DNA of 64,000 bases from Notolepis coatsorum (Eukaryota > Chordata > Actinopteri > Aulopiformes > Paralepididae). How positions within the stretch are numbered: the first letter of the stretch is position 1; every line of letters starts with the position of its first letter. Of the stretch, positions 1 to 12,808 are shown one piece after another. The notes under the pieces are model-generated. The model was not told the DNA's origin. It worked only from the letters and a program-made list of their open reading frames with translations, and made no database searches. A program made the translations under genes and the position numbers. The stretch is from positions 80,979,184 to 81,043,183 of the forward strand of contig OZ020589.1 in the NCBI GenBank assembly GCA_963971535.1. Direction: 5' to 3'.

Positions 1-814
1 GTCCCTAGTTGGGACCAGGTTTAACTATGTGATGGCAAAGGTATATTCTATTTCATTGGTGTAACAGGACTATTGTTATATGTACAGACTGGTTTTGATG
101 TGTAAACCTCAACAATCCTTTGTACAGCCTGTTTGATGTACTATGAAATAATCCATGTATGTAAACAACCTTTTATTCTCTTTGAGCCCTGCGGCAATAA
201 ATCATTTGAGTTGAACTATAGAACTCTTGTCGTCTGACTGCACCATTTATTCTCTACTGGCTACTTTGAAGTCAGATGAGGACCATCACTATCATTCTGT
301 GTCTTTCTTCCCTCCAGTTAGCAACCTGTATGCACTGTGATTAATCTAATGTATTGACTGATTAATAATATACGACAACAACATAGACAACGAATAAATC
401 AAACATAAATGACAGCAAATAATGTTAATCAGGTGAGTGAGCTGATGCCATATCTGCCACATCTGGATCAGCCCACCGGTTGGCAATGTTGAAGTGTGAA
501 GTGGTGTATGGAAGGGGAGTTGAGAAGGTCCGAAACCTGGACCAGCCGAACCGGGAGGAGGGTTGCCGTCTGGTCCCGCAGGACCGGAGGAAGCGTTACA
601 CATAACAAGCTAAGTGTTTTGGACCTGTATATAACGGTTGAGTCTGGAATTAAACAACACAAAAGAAACATAAAACTCTCCTCATTCTTCAATGACGGTA
701 TGACAGAACGCTACATTTGGGCAGGCACAACACCGGTGCGCTCTTACGGGCAGCCTTGGTGGCGAGCTGCTTCCTTGGGGCTTTGCCACCGGTAGACTTA
801 CGAGCGGTCTGTGG
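1..814. other. unassigned sequence with one poly(A) signal
   Basis: No convincing coding region is seen. An AATAAA hexamer lies at 196-201 in a context that could be the 3' end of a plus-strand transcript entering from the left, or a retroposon tail. The open frames here are short and resemble nothing I recognise. Confidence 0.4.
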
Positions 815-985
815 GACCGGGGAACATAGAACCCGGGGAACATAGGACCCTATTTCTTTTCGGGAGCGGGCAGGACCGGGGAAAATAGAACCCCTTTTTC
901 AGGAGCGGGGAACTTAGAACCCTTTTATTTTTTTTGAAAAAACAGGGAACATAGAACCCGGGGAACATAGGGATGACCCCTGTAT
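815..985. repeat. imperfect tandem repeat of GGGAACATAGAACCC
   Basis: About six degenerate copies of a core like GGGAACATAGAACCC occur at 826-843, 838-851, about 875-892, 905-921, 945-960 and 958-970, separated by A/T-rich or GC-rich spacers. Spacing is irregular, so it is a decayed array and not a clean minisatellite. It is not coding. Confidence 0.55.
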
Positions 986-1454
986 TAGCAGGTAGCTGTG
1001 TTGTGTATGAGAAGGGAAGTATCAACTTGTAAAACCCCATATTGAGCTGGAAATAAAGCACCAAACAGAAAAGGAAACTCTCCTCTTTCTTTCCTACATT
1101 ACTGCTTGATGGATCGCTACATTATGTTGATCCACCACAATAGAACACATTAAATAGCTTACATAAGTCTAACCACCTAGCACTAACGTTAGCTTTTTTT
1201 GTTTAGAAAAAGCTCACGCCAACTTATCAGGCTGTAACTGAGTGGCGAGACTGAACAAAAGAGACTAAATTGAAACTAAACAAAGAACACTAAAATTAAA
1301 ATGCACATACATGTACTGTAGTTGACTAAAACTTGACTAAACAAAAAATTGATAAATGTGACTATGATGACAACGGAAAAGAGCATTTGAGACATGACTT
1401 AGACGAAAACGAAAATGAAAAATAGCTGACGAAATTAACACTGCATGGAATCAA
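986..1454. other. unassigned A/T-rich sequence
   Basis: No open frame, terminal repeat or array is recognisable. The stretch 1250-1440 is A-rich and repeats phrases of the type GACTAAA and GAAAACGAAAA, which suggests a decayed low-complexity repeat. Confidence 0.35.
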
Positions 1455-2045
1455 ACCCTTATGTGGTGTTAGGGTCTCCAGCGACCCGTTTCAAGGTTAT
1501 AATATGTAATAACTACCATGTAGTTGATTTTATTAGAACAAGGCTTTATGATATCCTCCACAACACATATATAAGCACAGCAAAACTATGTTTCACCATT
1601 TTGAAAATTCTGAAGGTACGACTGTGGTGTTAGGGTCATTCTTGACCCGCCAAGGTAAAACTATACTATAAAAATACTAAATATAAATAAATAAATAAAA
1701 TAATAATAAATATACTAAACTTTTTTTCAGAAGTTATATTCTAATATTGTTCTATTATAGTCAGAAAACATTATTATCTATGGGTTTCACATTTAGTATA
1801 TTATGATTGAACAACCTCATTTTCATTTTAAAAATAAGGGACATGATGTGTCTCGGGGGCCATAAAATCTAATTACAAGAGATTATATGGTTATGAATGC
1901 ATTAAATGTTAGTTAGGATGTAGTATTAACTATATTGAGTGATACTCCTTTCTCTTTAGTGGTCAGGACTGAGTTATACCCCGGGTCAACATTGACCCGC
2001 TAACAATGGTCAGTTGTGCCAATTCCTAACACAACATGAGGGTTA
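1455..2045. repeat. repeat with recurring GGGTC...GACCC hairpins
   Basis: Three short inverted motifs of the form GGGTC, 5-7 bases, GACCC occur near 1470-1487, 1631-1648 and 1983-1998. The first two are preceded by the same TGGTGTTA phrase. The interior is very A/T-rich. The pattern fits a decayed non-autonomous DNA transposon whose ends carry the motif, but I found no target-site duplication. Confidence 0.35.
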
Positions 2046-2125
2046 ATTATGTTGAATCATGTAAATCACATATTCCACGAACATGTTAGAAATGTACTTG
2101 ATGACAAGAAACATTTTTGAATTCA

Positions 2126-2600
2126 TGGTTTTTTTTTTATCCACTTTTTCTCCTTATTTTCAATTTTTCTCCCATCCCAATTTGGCTCTTTCCAATTCTC
2201 CCCTCCCCTGTCTTGAACGTTGCTCGCATATGCCCCCCTCAGGTCAGTCGTAGGGAGGATAGAAGCCTTGCATCACGTGTCCCCTCCGGTACACGAGGAA
2301 GCAGCCTGTCACATCTTTTCACCTGCCAGCGTGGACTCTCATTGGCGAGGTGTAACGTGTGGGAGGCTCACACTACCCCCGCTATTTCCTGTCTCTGCTG
2401 TGCAGGCGTCCCCCAACCGACCTGTAGGAGTCGCTGTCCACAACGTCCAGATTACCACCCATCGATTTCCACCCGCTGACTCTCCCAATTGAGCCAGTAT
2501 GACGGCCGGCCCAAGCCGGAGGCAACGCCGACAGCCGGATTTTAACCCGGTGTCTCTTGCGTTGGTGACAAGCACAATGTCCGCTGCGCCACCCAGCCGC
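2126..2600 (-). mobile_element. tRNA-derived SINE, copy 1
   Basis: Read on the minus strand, the element starts near 2600 with an RNA polymerase III A-box-like TGGCGCAGCGG, followed by a B-box-like GGTTAAAATCC. The other end is a T-run on the plus strand, i.e. an A-rich tail. The 8-bp direct repeat TGAATTCA lies at 2118-2125 and 2601-2608 and is a clear target-site duplication. A related copy lies at 18965-19426. Open frames inside it are not meaningful. Confidence 0.8.
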
Positions 2601-2877
2601 TGAATTCAAGTTTTTTCTGTAATGGCACGTGTTATTGAGATGGTGGGATCTTTGCTATGCTGCTTTCTTAAACCCCTTGTCCCCCTATAGCCAACTTTGC
2701 CCTTGATCCAGTGGGGCCCCCCTCAAGCAGGCTTCATTTTGGGACCTCTGGCCATGCCTTTACAGGCCTCTATCAGGATCGCAGAGCTGCAGATGCTGCA
2801 TCGACTTGGTCTGAGCCCCGATAACATCTCTACCTAATCCACAAATGCTCTATCTGAGTGGTAGGGAGGGTGAACCT
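2601..2877. other. unassigned unique-looking sequence
   Basis: Nothing recognisable was seen between the SINE and the GA array. Confidence 0.3.
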
Positions 2878-3597
<720 letters not shown>

Positions 3598-3892
3598 ACG
3601 GCGGGCCGGTGTGGGCCAGTGTGAGTCGGTGTGTGGGCCACTAATGTGGGCCGGTATGTGGGCCGGTATGTGGGCCGGTGTGTGGGCCAGTGTGTGGGCC
3701 AGTGTGTGAGTCGGTGTGTGGGCCACTAATGTGGGCCGGTGTGTGGGCCAGTGTGTGGGCTGGTGTGTGGGCCACTAATGTGGGCCGGTATGTGGGCCGG
3801 TGTGTGGGCCAGTGTGTGAGTCGGTGTGTGGGCCGGTGTGTGGGCCAGTGTGTGGGCTGGTGTGTGGGCCGGTTTCTGGGCCGGTGTGCCGG
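3598..3892. repeat. 12-bp minisatellite, GTGTGGGCCGGT
   Basis: Roughly twenty units of a 12-bp motif GTGTGGGCCGGT with variants GTGTGGGCCAGT, GTATGTGGGCCG and GTGTGAGTCGGT. A longer variant with CACTAATGTGGGCC recurs three times, giving a higher-order pattern. Because 12 is a multiple of three it is open in several frames on both strands; none is a likely protein. Similar GGGCCGGT phrases recur at 8970-9010. Confidence 0.9.
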
Positions 3893-4224
3893 CAGGATTA
3901 AATTCCATAGTACGCATGCTTGCTCGCACAGAAACAGTCCGTCCAGATGATGTAGCCTACACAGCGCTCTACTACAGATACACTACCCAGAGCGCAACGA
4001 CACACATAGGTGACAATAGTGTGTGTGCGTGTGTGCGCGCGGGCCGGAGTGACTCTGAACGTCTCAGGCTGAATTTGTGTCCCCTAGCCTATCCGTGACA
4101 TCGAACGAGAGAAACTCAATGCCATTTGGAGCATACCGTAGCGTAGCCTAATTCTCCTAATTATCTGACACTGTAGCCTATTCTCTGACAATATAAGCCT
4201 TCAGAAACGTTTTTTGTTGTCCTT
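3893..4224. other. unassigned sequence
   Basis: Contains a short GTGTGTGCGTGTG run at about 4019-4040 and no gene I can support. Confidence 0.3.
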
Positions 4225-4228
4225 TTAA

Positions 4229-5165
4229 CCCTTTAATCACCAAGGACGAGTTAACACGTCATTTTCCGCCATGCGTAATCTGCCAATGACGCCGTAACAC
4301 GTCATTGAGATCAATATTTAAGAAATCTGTGATGGCAATCATATTTCACCCGCGGAGACTTGAGATCTCCTGTTGATCTCCTCTCAACTCTCCAACGGTT
4401 CAAGAGCGCCATCTGGTGGCGGATCGGCGGATCGCCCAAACAACAAACCGGAAACAAAAAGTGGTGCTCATCCAAATTCGGTCCGGCCACTCGTTATAGC
4501 TCCCGGGGCTCCATCTCGACACACTGGATAATCAATCGCTCGCCCTAACTCAATAAACAACGTTATTTGGACGTATATAGTATTATACAACCTGGAAATG
4601 GTTCATCTAGATCAACATCCCATAATAGGAAACGTTCTACTCCAAGCTGATCGCCCAACGGCCCGAGGAGACTGGGGTAAGTTTCAGCGTTTATTATTAC
4701 CGTGTTCGATACAAACTGCTCTGATGATCATATCACCCACACTACATGAATCATCTAACGTTGGCCACGGAATTATAAACGACCCCCCCCCCATCCGGTC
4801 AACATCAGATGATGAGTAGTAACTTCTAGAAGCACGTACATTTGAAATTTTTTATCTGGCGCCGATCGCTATCAAACTGTATTTGATCATCAATATAATG
4901 CATTTATGGCTATAAATCACGTTCTGCAGAATGCTGCAGAAAACGATAAAAACATATTTATACTTTAGACCATATTTTAGTATGAATATGTGAATGAAAA
5001 AGTAGAACGTTGCTACATACTTGACGTTGAATGGGCCATAGTAATGTCAATTTAGCAATACAATTTAAAAAGTGATAGCCCTGCAAAGAAGGGGAACATC
5101 TCCATAGACTTTCAACAGTGGCAGATAGGGGTATATGATCAGAATAATCCCTGGCAGATAAAGGG
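4229..5165 (+). mobile_element. piggyBac-type non-autonomous element (TTAA MITE), copy 1
   Basis: A 937-bp segment lies precisely between TTAA tetranucleotides at 4225-4228 and 5166-5169. Its ends are inverted: the left begins CCCTTTAATCACC and the right, reverse-complemented, begins CCCTTTATCTGCC. TTAA target choice and CCC-type ends are typical of piggyBac transposons. No transposase frame is present. The interior matches, in reverse complement, the element at 35357-36295 (939 bp). Confidence 0.85.
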
Positions 5166-5270
5166 TTAATGAAGGAATACTCTCCAAATCAGATAACACG
5201 GACGAATTGCTTCTACTGTGCGAGCTGCCTGCCATTGCTGTTTGAATGAAGATTTGCTTCTGTGTCGTCT

Positions 5271-5374
5271 AAGGCTGACCCATATTAGTCGAATAGTCGA
5301 CTAATCGATCGAAAGGAGCCGTAGTCGACTGCCAACCTCTTAGTCTAATGCAAAAAATAAATAAAAATATTATT

Positions 5375-5408
<34 letters not shown>

Positions 5409-5750
5409 GTTGTCATTCTTTCCAAAAGAAAAGAGGCCTAAAAGTGTGGCTAACACTAATGGCACGCATGCCAGAGGCTAACTGCCTAAGAAAACAGGCA
5501 CAGAGGCACTGAAAGAGGATTTCACCCATCTAATGAACACACTAGACTATAGACAAATATCAAGATGTATCCATCAGTGGACCAATTGCATGCTTTTGCA
5601 GAGGACAAGAAGCCTTTCGTCGACTCGTTCAGACATTAAGCACCCCCACAGCTCAAATGGAATGATAAAAAAATTATACTTATAGTCGACTATCGGCTAA
5701 TTTCGGCCAATCAAAGTCGACTATCCAAATCCTTAGTCGGGGACAGCCCT
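5271..5750. mobile_element. short hAT-like MITE
   Basis: The left end AAGGCTGACCCATATTAGTC and the right end (reverse complement AGGGCTGTCCCCGACTAAGG) form imperfect terminal inverted repeats. The flanks TGTCGTCT (5263-5270) and TGTCGTCA (5751-5758) are an 8-bp target-site duplication with one mismatch, as expected for hAT elements. Inside are several GTCGAC palindromes and a run of about 26 T at 5380-5405. It carries no coding capacity. Confidence 0.75.
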
Positions 5751-6123
5751 TGTCGTCAAATGTTGTGCTTAGTTAACAACGTGAGGCTGCCTGGAGATAT
5801 AGCTCTAAGGTGGAAGAGCTGATCAGCAGAGGGAAGCAGTAATCTAACAACTGAGAATTTCAAACAGTAGGCTATCTTTCCTTCTTTCAGATTTTTGATA
5901 CACTGTTTTTCTCCATCAAGAAAGCTTTTTCATAATTTGGATGGCATTTTACTAACTTCAGTGTCAACCAAGAATGATATGCAATTCGAAATTGGCCCCT
6001 GTAAAAAAAAAAAATGGTGGAGCTGAAAAAGCTAGAATTAAAAAACAAAAACAACAAGTGACTTGCTGCGAAACATGCTGGTGATGTAGAGTATACAGTT
6101 TAATTGGGGGAGAGACAGAGAGA
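5751..6123. other. unassigned sequence
   Basis: No gene or repeat boundary recognised between the MITE and the GACA array. Confidence 0.3.
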
Positions 6124-8860
<2,737 letters not shown>

Positions 8861-9053
8861 GCACTGTGTGCACATCTAGGGGCGGGGTGTAGATTGGTCT
8901 CCCTGTTGTTGACTCCTTAGCCACAGCCTTGGGTTGTTTAATACTGGATGAGTGTTTCATAACGGCCGTTGTGTGGGCCAGTTTCGGGGCCGGTGCGTGG
9001 GCTGGTGCGTCTGAATGTCCCGGGATGAATTTGTGTCCCAGTCCGCCCCTGAT
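8861..9053. mobile_element. possible right end of a hAT-like element
   Basis: The segment ends with CCCAGTCCGCCCCTG, whose reverse complement CAGGGGCGGACTGGG resembles CAG-type hAT termini. Just inside lie GGGCC-rich phrases (8970-9010) and the phrase GATGAATTTGTGTCCC. The latter is close to GCTGAATTTGTGTCCC at 4068-4083, to the right of the 12-bp minisatellite, suggesting two copies of one family. No left end or target-site duplication was found. Confidence 0.35.
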
Positions 9054-9491
9054 ATGATGTCACCACTTCTAACCGGAATATAATACTGTTGACCTGCTAT
9101 CTCACCCTAACGACCCCCCCCCCCCCCCCCCAAAAAAAAGACAAACATGGGTCTATGGTGGGTCTCTAAGGGTTAAAACACACTATATTACAAGAGGCAT
9201 GCATTGTTATCGACATATCTATTATTTTAAGGACAATATATCTGGCATGGAGCACGTCAAGGAGGTGAAACATTCTAATGATGATGCATTGGGCCAAGTG
9301 TGAAATGATCCCCTTGCCTGCTTTCAACATGCACCATCATCACTGCTAGCTACACAATACACGCCTGGACACTGGGAATAACATTAGGGCTGAAGGCTGA
9401 ATATCATGACTGATTGCGGAGACGGAGGACCTTGCTCGCAATGTGCAAAGGCTATTTATTTGTTTTATTTGTTTATTTGGATCCCCATTAG
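9054..9491. other. unassigned sequence with an 18-base C-run
   Basis: A homopolymer of about 18 C (9114-9131) is followed by AAAAAAAA. The stretch 9446-9491 has a T-rich phrase ending GGATCCCCATTAG that often lies at the 3' ends of fish retroposons. No gene is seen. Confidence 0.35.
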
Positions 9492-9493
9492 CT

Positions 9494-10393
9494 ACCACAA
9501 TGGCGGCAGCCTATAAGTGTTATGGGAACAGAGGAACGGGACCCGTATTAAGGCAACACAACAGGTTCAAGAGGGAAAAAACACCAAACAGCGTGTATTT
9601 ATTTATACAAGGTTCAAGGCAAACAGAACAGAACAAACAGAAATAAATAAATGACTGTGGTGGTGTAGTGTGGGCAGGTCGGAAGCCTGGGATATGAAGT
9701 GTGTAATTAATAAATGTGTCGGGAAGCAGGTGACTATGTGTGTGTGTCTTAACAATGTAGAATGGGGTCTTACCGTGTTGTATATGTAGTGGGTCAAGGT
9801 TGCCTAAACAACTCCCCGGAATAGTCGGGAGTCCCGGGGGCTAAACACAAGGAAAAAAAACAATGAACGTGGCGGTTCGGGAACGGCGTCCCCACACTAG
9901 ACGAAAAAAAGCAAGAGAGGCGAGGGTTAGTTAATCAGCAAACAATTACCAAAGCTACAGGGGAGAAAACGAGGGTTAGGTTACCAGCCGGTAGATACAA
10001 TACGCGCATCAAACAAAATGAGGATTCACCAACAGTCAGAATATTCAAATGCAATCTCAATACGAAGGTATAGACAAAATAGTCAAAAAAGGTTAATGAC
10101 GCAAACCAACTGTTCCTGGCAGAACAAACTCTCGTTGTCCTCAGGGCTGGTCAAATGTTTATACTCCCATCCATCACAGAGAAGGAGACAGGAGCCTCTG
10201 ATTGTAGATTAGCAGCAGTGGACCGGGCGTTTCTAGAGAAGCGTGCGAGTCGGGACTGAGTGACAACGCCACATGACCTCCGGAGGGAGCTATCAGGCTG
10301 AGGCACTTGTTCAGAAGCAGTACTCACAACAATAAAGAGCTTAATCACAGACAGTTGTTGATCACTCATCACTCATGATATACTGTAGCCTAC
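9494..10393. other. unassigned 900-bp segment left of the hAT (repeated at 12811-13710)
   Basis: No coding region. The minus strand contains AATAAATAAATAC at about 9596-9608, a possible poly(A) signal, and the segment resembles an LTR or promoter-like transposon end more than host sequence. I could not find paired termini, so the class is open. Confidence 0.3.
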
Positions 10394-11293
10394 CTAATCA
10401 TCAGTGTTGGGCAAGTTACTTTTAAAAAGTAACTAGTTACAGTTACTAGTTACTTCTTCCAAAAAGTAACTAAATTACTTACTCAGTTACAAATTATAAA
10501 AGTAACTAGTTACTTCAGAAAGTAACTATTGCGTTACTTTCAATATATATATATTTTTTTACATAAACAACATACACAAATCTAAACTATTTTAATGTTG
10601 CTGTGGGACAAAGTGAGACTAGCCTCCAATCAAATGCCATGTATGTAGATATTATAATTACTATGTTTATATATTAGTGGATCATACAAATACAATAGAT
10701 GTTTTGGAACTTTTGATAAATTGCCCCTCAACAGGCCACAACTGGGCAACATTAAATTATGCTTGTTAAGCACTATACCAAAAATAAATAACAAATATAT
10801 ACTGATTGATTGAACATTTTAATTAACAGATTGCAGAATGGGTACAGCACTACGGCTCAATACACACAATTGTTAAGGGACTGCAGATCAGAAAAAGACT
10901 TTCGTCTTGTTTACATCAGGGTCCCCCATTTTCAATTCATGACATACACAACATACAGATATAAGAATCTAATCGAATCATTCTAAACCAATCTAATCAT
11001 GACATTTAAGACATGCATGACATACAGATATATATCTCTGCGCACCAGACTGTGCTATTAAACCAGGAAGTGCAGCACTATGTTGAGCCCATAGATATAT
11101 ACTGTATGGTTGAGCCTGTCAGCAGTAGAGGCACTACTGCCCTGCGCTGCAACACAAGAGTGAACCGCTGTCTCACGCTGACTGCTCGCTTATTATGTTG
11201 TTCCGTTGGATTCGTTTTAGATTATTTAGGCTCAAACCGTACACTACACAGACCCGCGGTCTCCGCTGACTGAATCGCTTGTGTTGTGGCTCA

Positions 11294-12383
11294 AGGCCTC
11301 TACATGCTACAGCAACTTCAAAGCAACTGCAACACAACATCAGCACGATTTCACCGCGGTTGTTGCAGAGGGTCTTGTAGACTGTGTTGCAAGGATGTTG
11401 CGTACATCTCCCCAAAATCTAATCTAAACAACCGTTGCGTTGATATTGCGTAGCAGTGATTGGTTGGTAGTGAATCGGGGCGGGGCTGTCATAGAATAAT
11501 ATTGGTCCCGCAGCGAGGAATACCATCCTCCATTGTTGTAGCCAGCCAGCTAGCGTTGATGATGCTATTCAATGCTCTATCATACCCAACTAACGTCAAT
11601 GCCATTCAGAATGTATTAACATAGCTACAACAACACACAGTAACGTTAATATAATTACATGCATCATTGTTTACAATGAACGGTGGGCAGTTCGAAAGGA
11701 CTGGACACGGACAAGTTGTTAAACAGCAATCAATTAATTTAATATAACAGGTAGTTCGAGCTGCATTTTCGTGCCTACAACCACAGCCACAGGGATATAT
11801 CCAGCTTTGACGAGCTCTCTCTCCTCCTGCCGATTAAATTCAGCAGCTCTTCCTCGACCTCGAGTGCCTGTAGCTGCCTGCATTTGCACAAAGGCGTCCA
11901 TCCCTGCTGCTAGCTAACGTTAAAACTAACCTAAAGTTACACAAGCAGAATACATCACAAATACTTCCGGTAGGGGGATTTCAAAATAAAAGAGCGACGT
12001 CTAAAAGCACCGGAAATACGATTATTTTGTACATTATCTAACGTTAACACGAACCTAAACTAACTTTAGATTAGTTTAGGTTCGTGTTAACGTTAGATAA
12101 TGTACAAAATAAACATATTTACGGTGCTTTTAGACGTCGCTCTTTTATTTTGAAATCCCCCGACCGGAAGTAAAAATAATGCTTCTTTTTCTGCTTGTTA
12201 TCAATGGGTTGGTTGAGAAGGGAAATTTCATCTATCTAGGGAACCTAGCTACATCCGGGGTACAATGTTGCATAGGCTGCACATCGATGTTGCAGAAGCA
12301 TAAAGGCAGAGTGTCTGCAACACCGTTGCTTTGTCGATGTTGTGTTGCAGTTGCTTTGAAGTTGCTGTAGCATGTAGAGGCCT
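11294..12383. mobile_element. nested inverted-repeat element inside the hAT (repeated at 14611-15700)
   Basis: A perfect inverted repeat of 48-49 bp, starting AGGCCTCTACATGCTACAGC, bounds a 1090-bp segment (left arm 11293-11341, right arm 12336-12384). TCA occurs on both sides (11291-11293 and 12384-12386), a possible 3-bp target-site duplication, which would be closest to Harbinger-like insertion. No transposase is visible. The same structure occurs in the second tandem copy. The superfamily is undetermined. Confidence 0.65.
11964..12170. repeat. 207-bp near-perfect palindrome (repeated at 15281-15487)
   Basis: Arms of about 100 bases (11964-12063 and 12071-12170) are reverse complements apart from a few mismatches, around the 7-base loop CTTTAGA. 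The structure lies at the centre of the nested element. Such a sequence would extrude a hairpin or cruciform and is prone to deletion, so its intact presence in both copies suggests it is young. Confidence 0.85.
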
Positions 12384-12808
12384 TCAGACTCTCGATGCGT
12401 TAGACCCGCCCACCTCTACCTTTGATTGGCTTACCATGACATTTTACTCAGCCTCAGCCAATCGTCACTCGTCAGCATGTATCCGCCTGACTCGCGCACT
12501 GCCCACTAAACAAGGAAGAACATAATATTGCCTCTCAGCGCAGATATCTGTCTGATGAAAGAAACAGGTTCATTCATAGTAACACGCCGGATTTATTTGC
12601 AGTAACGGTAACAGCGTTATTGAGATTGGAAGAGTAATCCGTTAGATTACTCGTTACTGAAAAAACGAATGCCGTTAGTAACGTCGTTACTTATAGTGCC
12701 GTTATTCCCATCACTGCTAATCATACATCCATTATTGTTGTACTGTAGATGAGAACTATTTTATTGCACTGCACTATTGCATTATTTTACTGTCTATTCT
12801 ATTCTATT

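Larger units (their letters stand above)
10402..12716. mobile_element. hAT DNA transposon, non-autonomous, in copy 1
   Basis: The 8-bp direct repeat CTAATCAT at 10394-10401 and 12717-12724 flanks a 2315-bp element. Its ends CAGTGTTGGGCAAGTTACTT and, in reverse complement, CAGTGATGGGAATAACGGCA are imperfect inverted repeats rich in GTAACT/GTTACT phrases. An 8-bp TSD with CAG-starting ends is diagnostic of hAT. No frame longer than about 90 codons is present, so it depends on a transposase elsewhere. It contains a nested inverted-repeat element at 11294-12383. Confidence 0.9.
9492..12803. repeat. 3.3-kb tandem duplication, copy 1
   Basis: This 3312-bp unit recurs at 12809-16120 with a constant offset of 3317. 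All coding frames and every stretch compared by eye (both ends, the hAT termini, the central palindrome) are identical. The left boundary has the 2-bp shared CT at 9492-9493/12809-12810, and a 5-bp CTATT lies between the copies. The unit holds about 900 bp of unassigned sequence, possibly an LTR or other transposon end, and a complete hAT element. Confidence 0.9.

Noticed and set aside
346-795. Short frames on both strands near the left edge
   Set aside because: Overlapping, under 100 codons, no motif; not supportable as genes.
3598-3892. CRISPR-like array
   Set aside because: Units are contiguous 12-mers with no unique spacers, and the context is a vertebrate genome.
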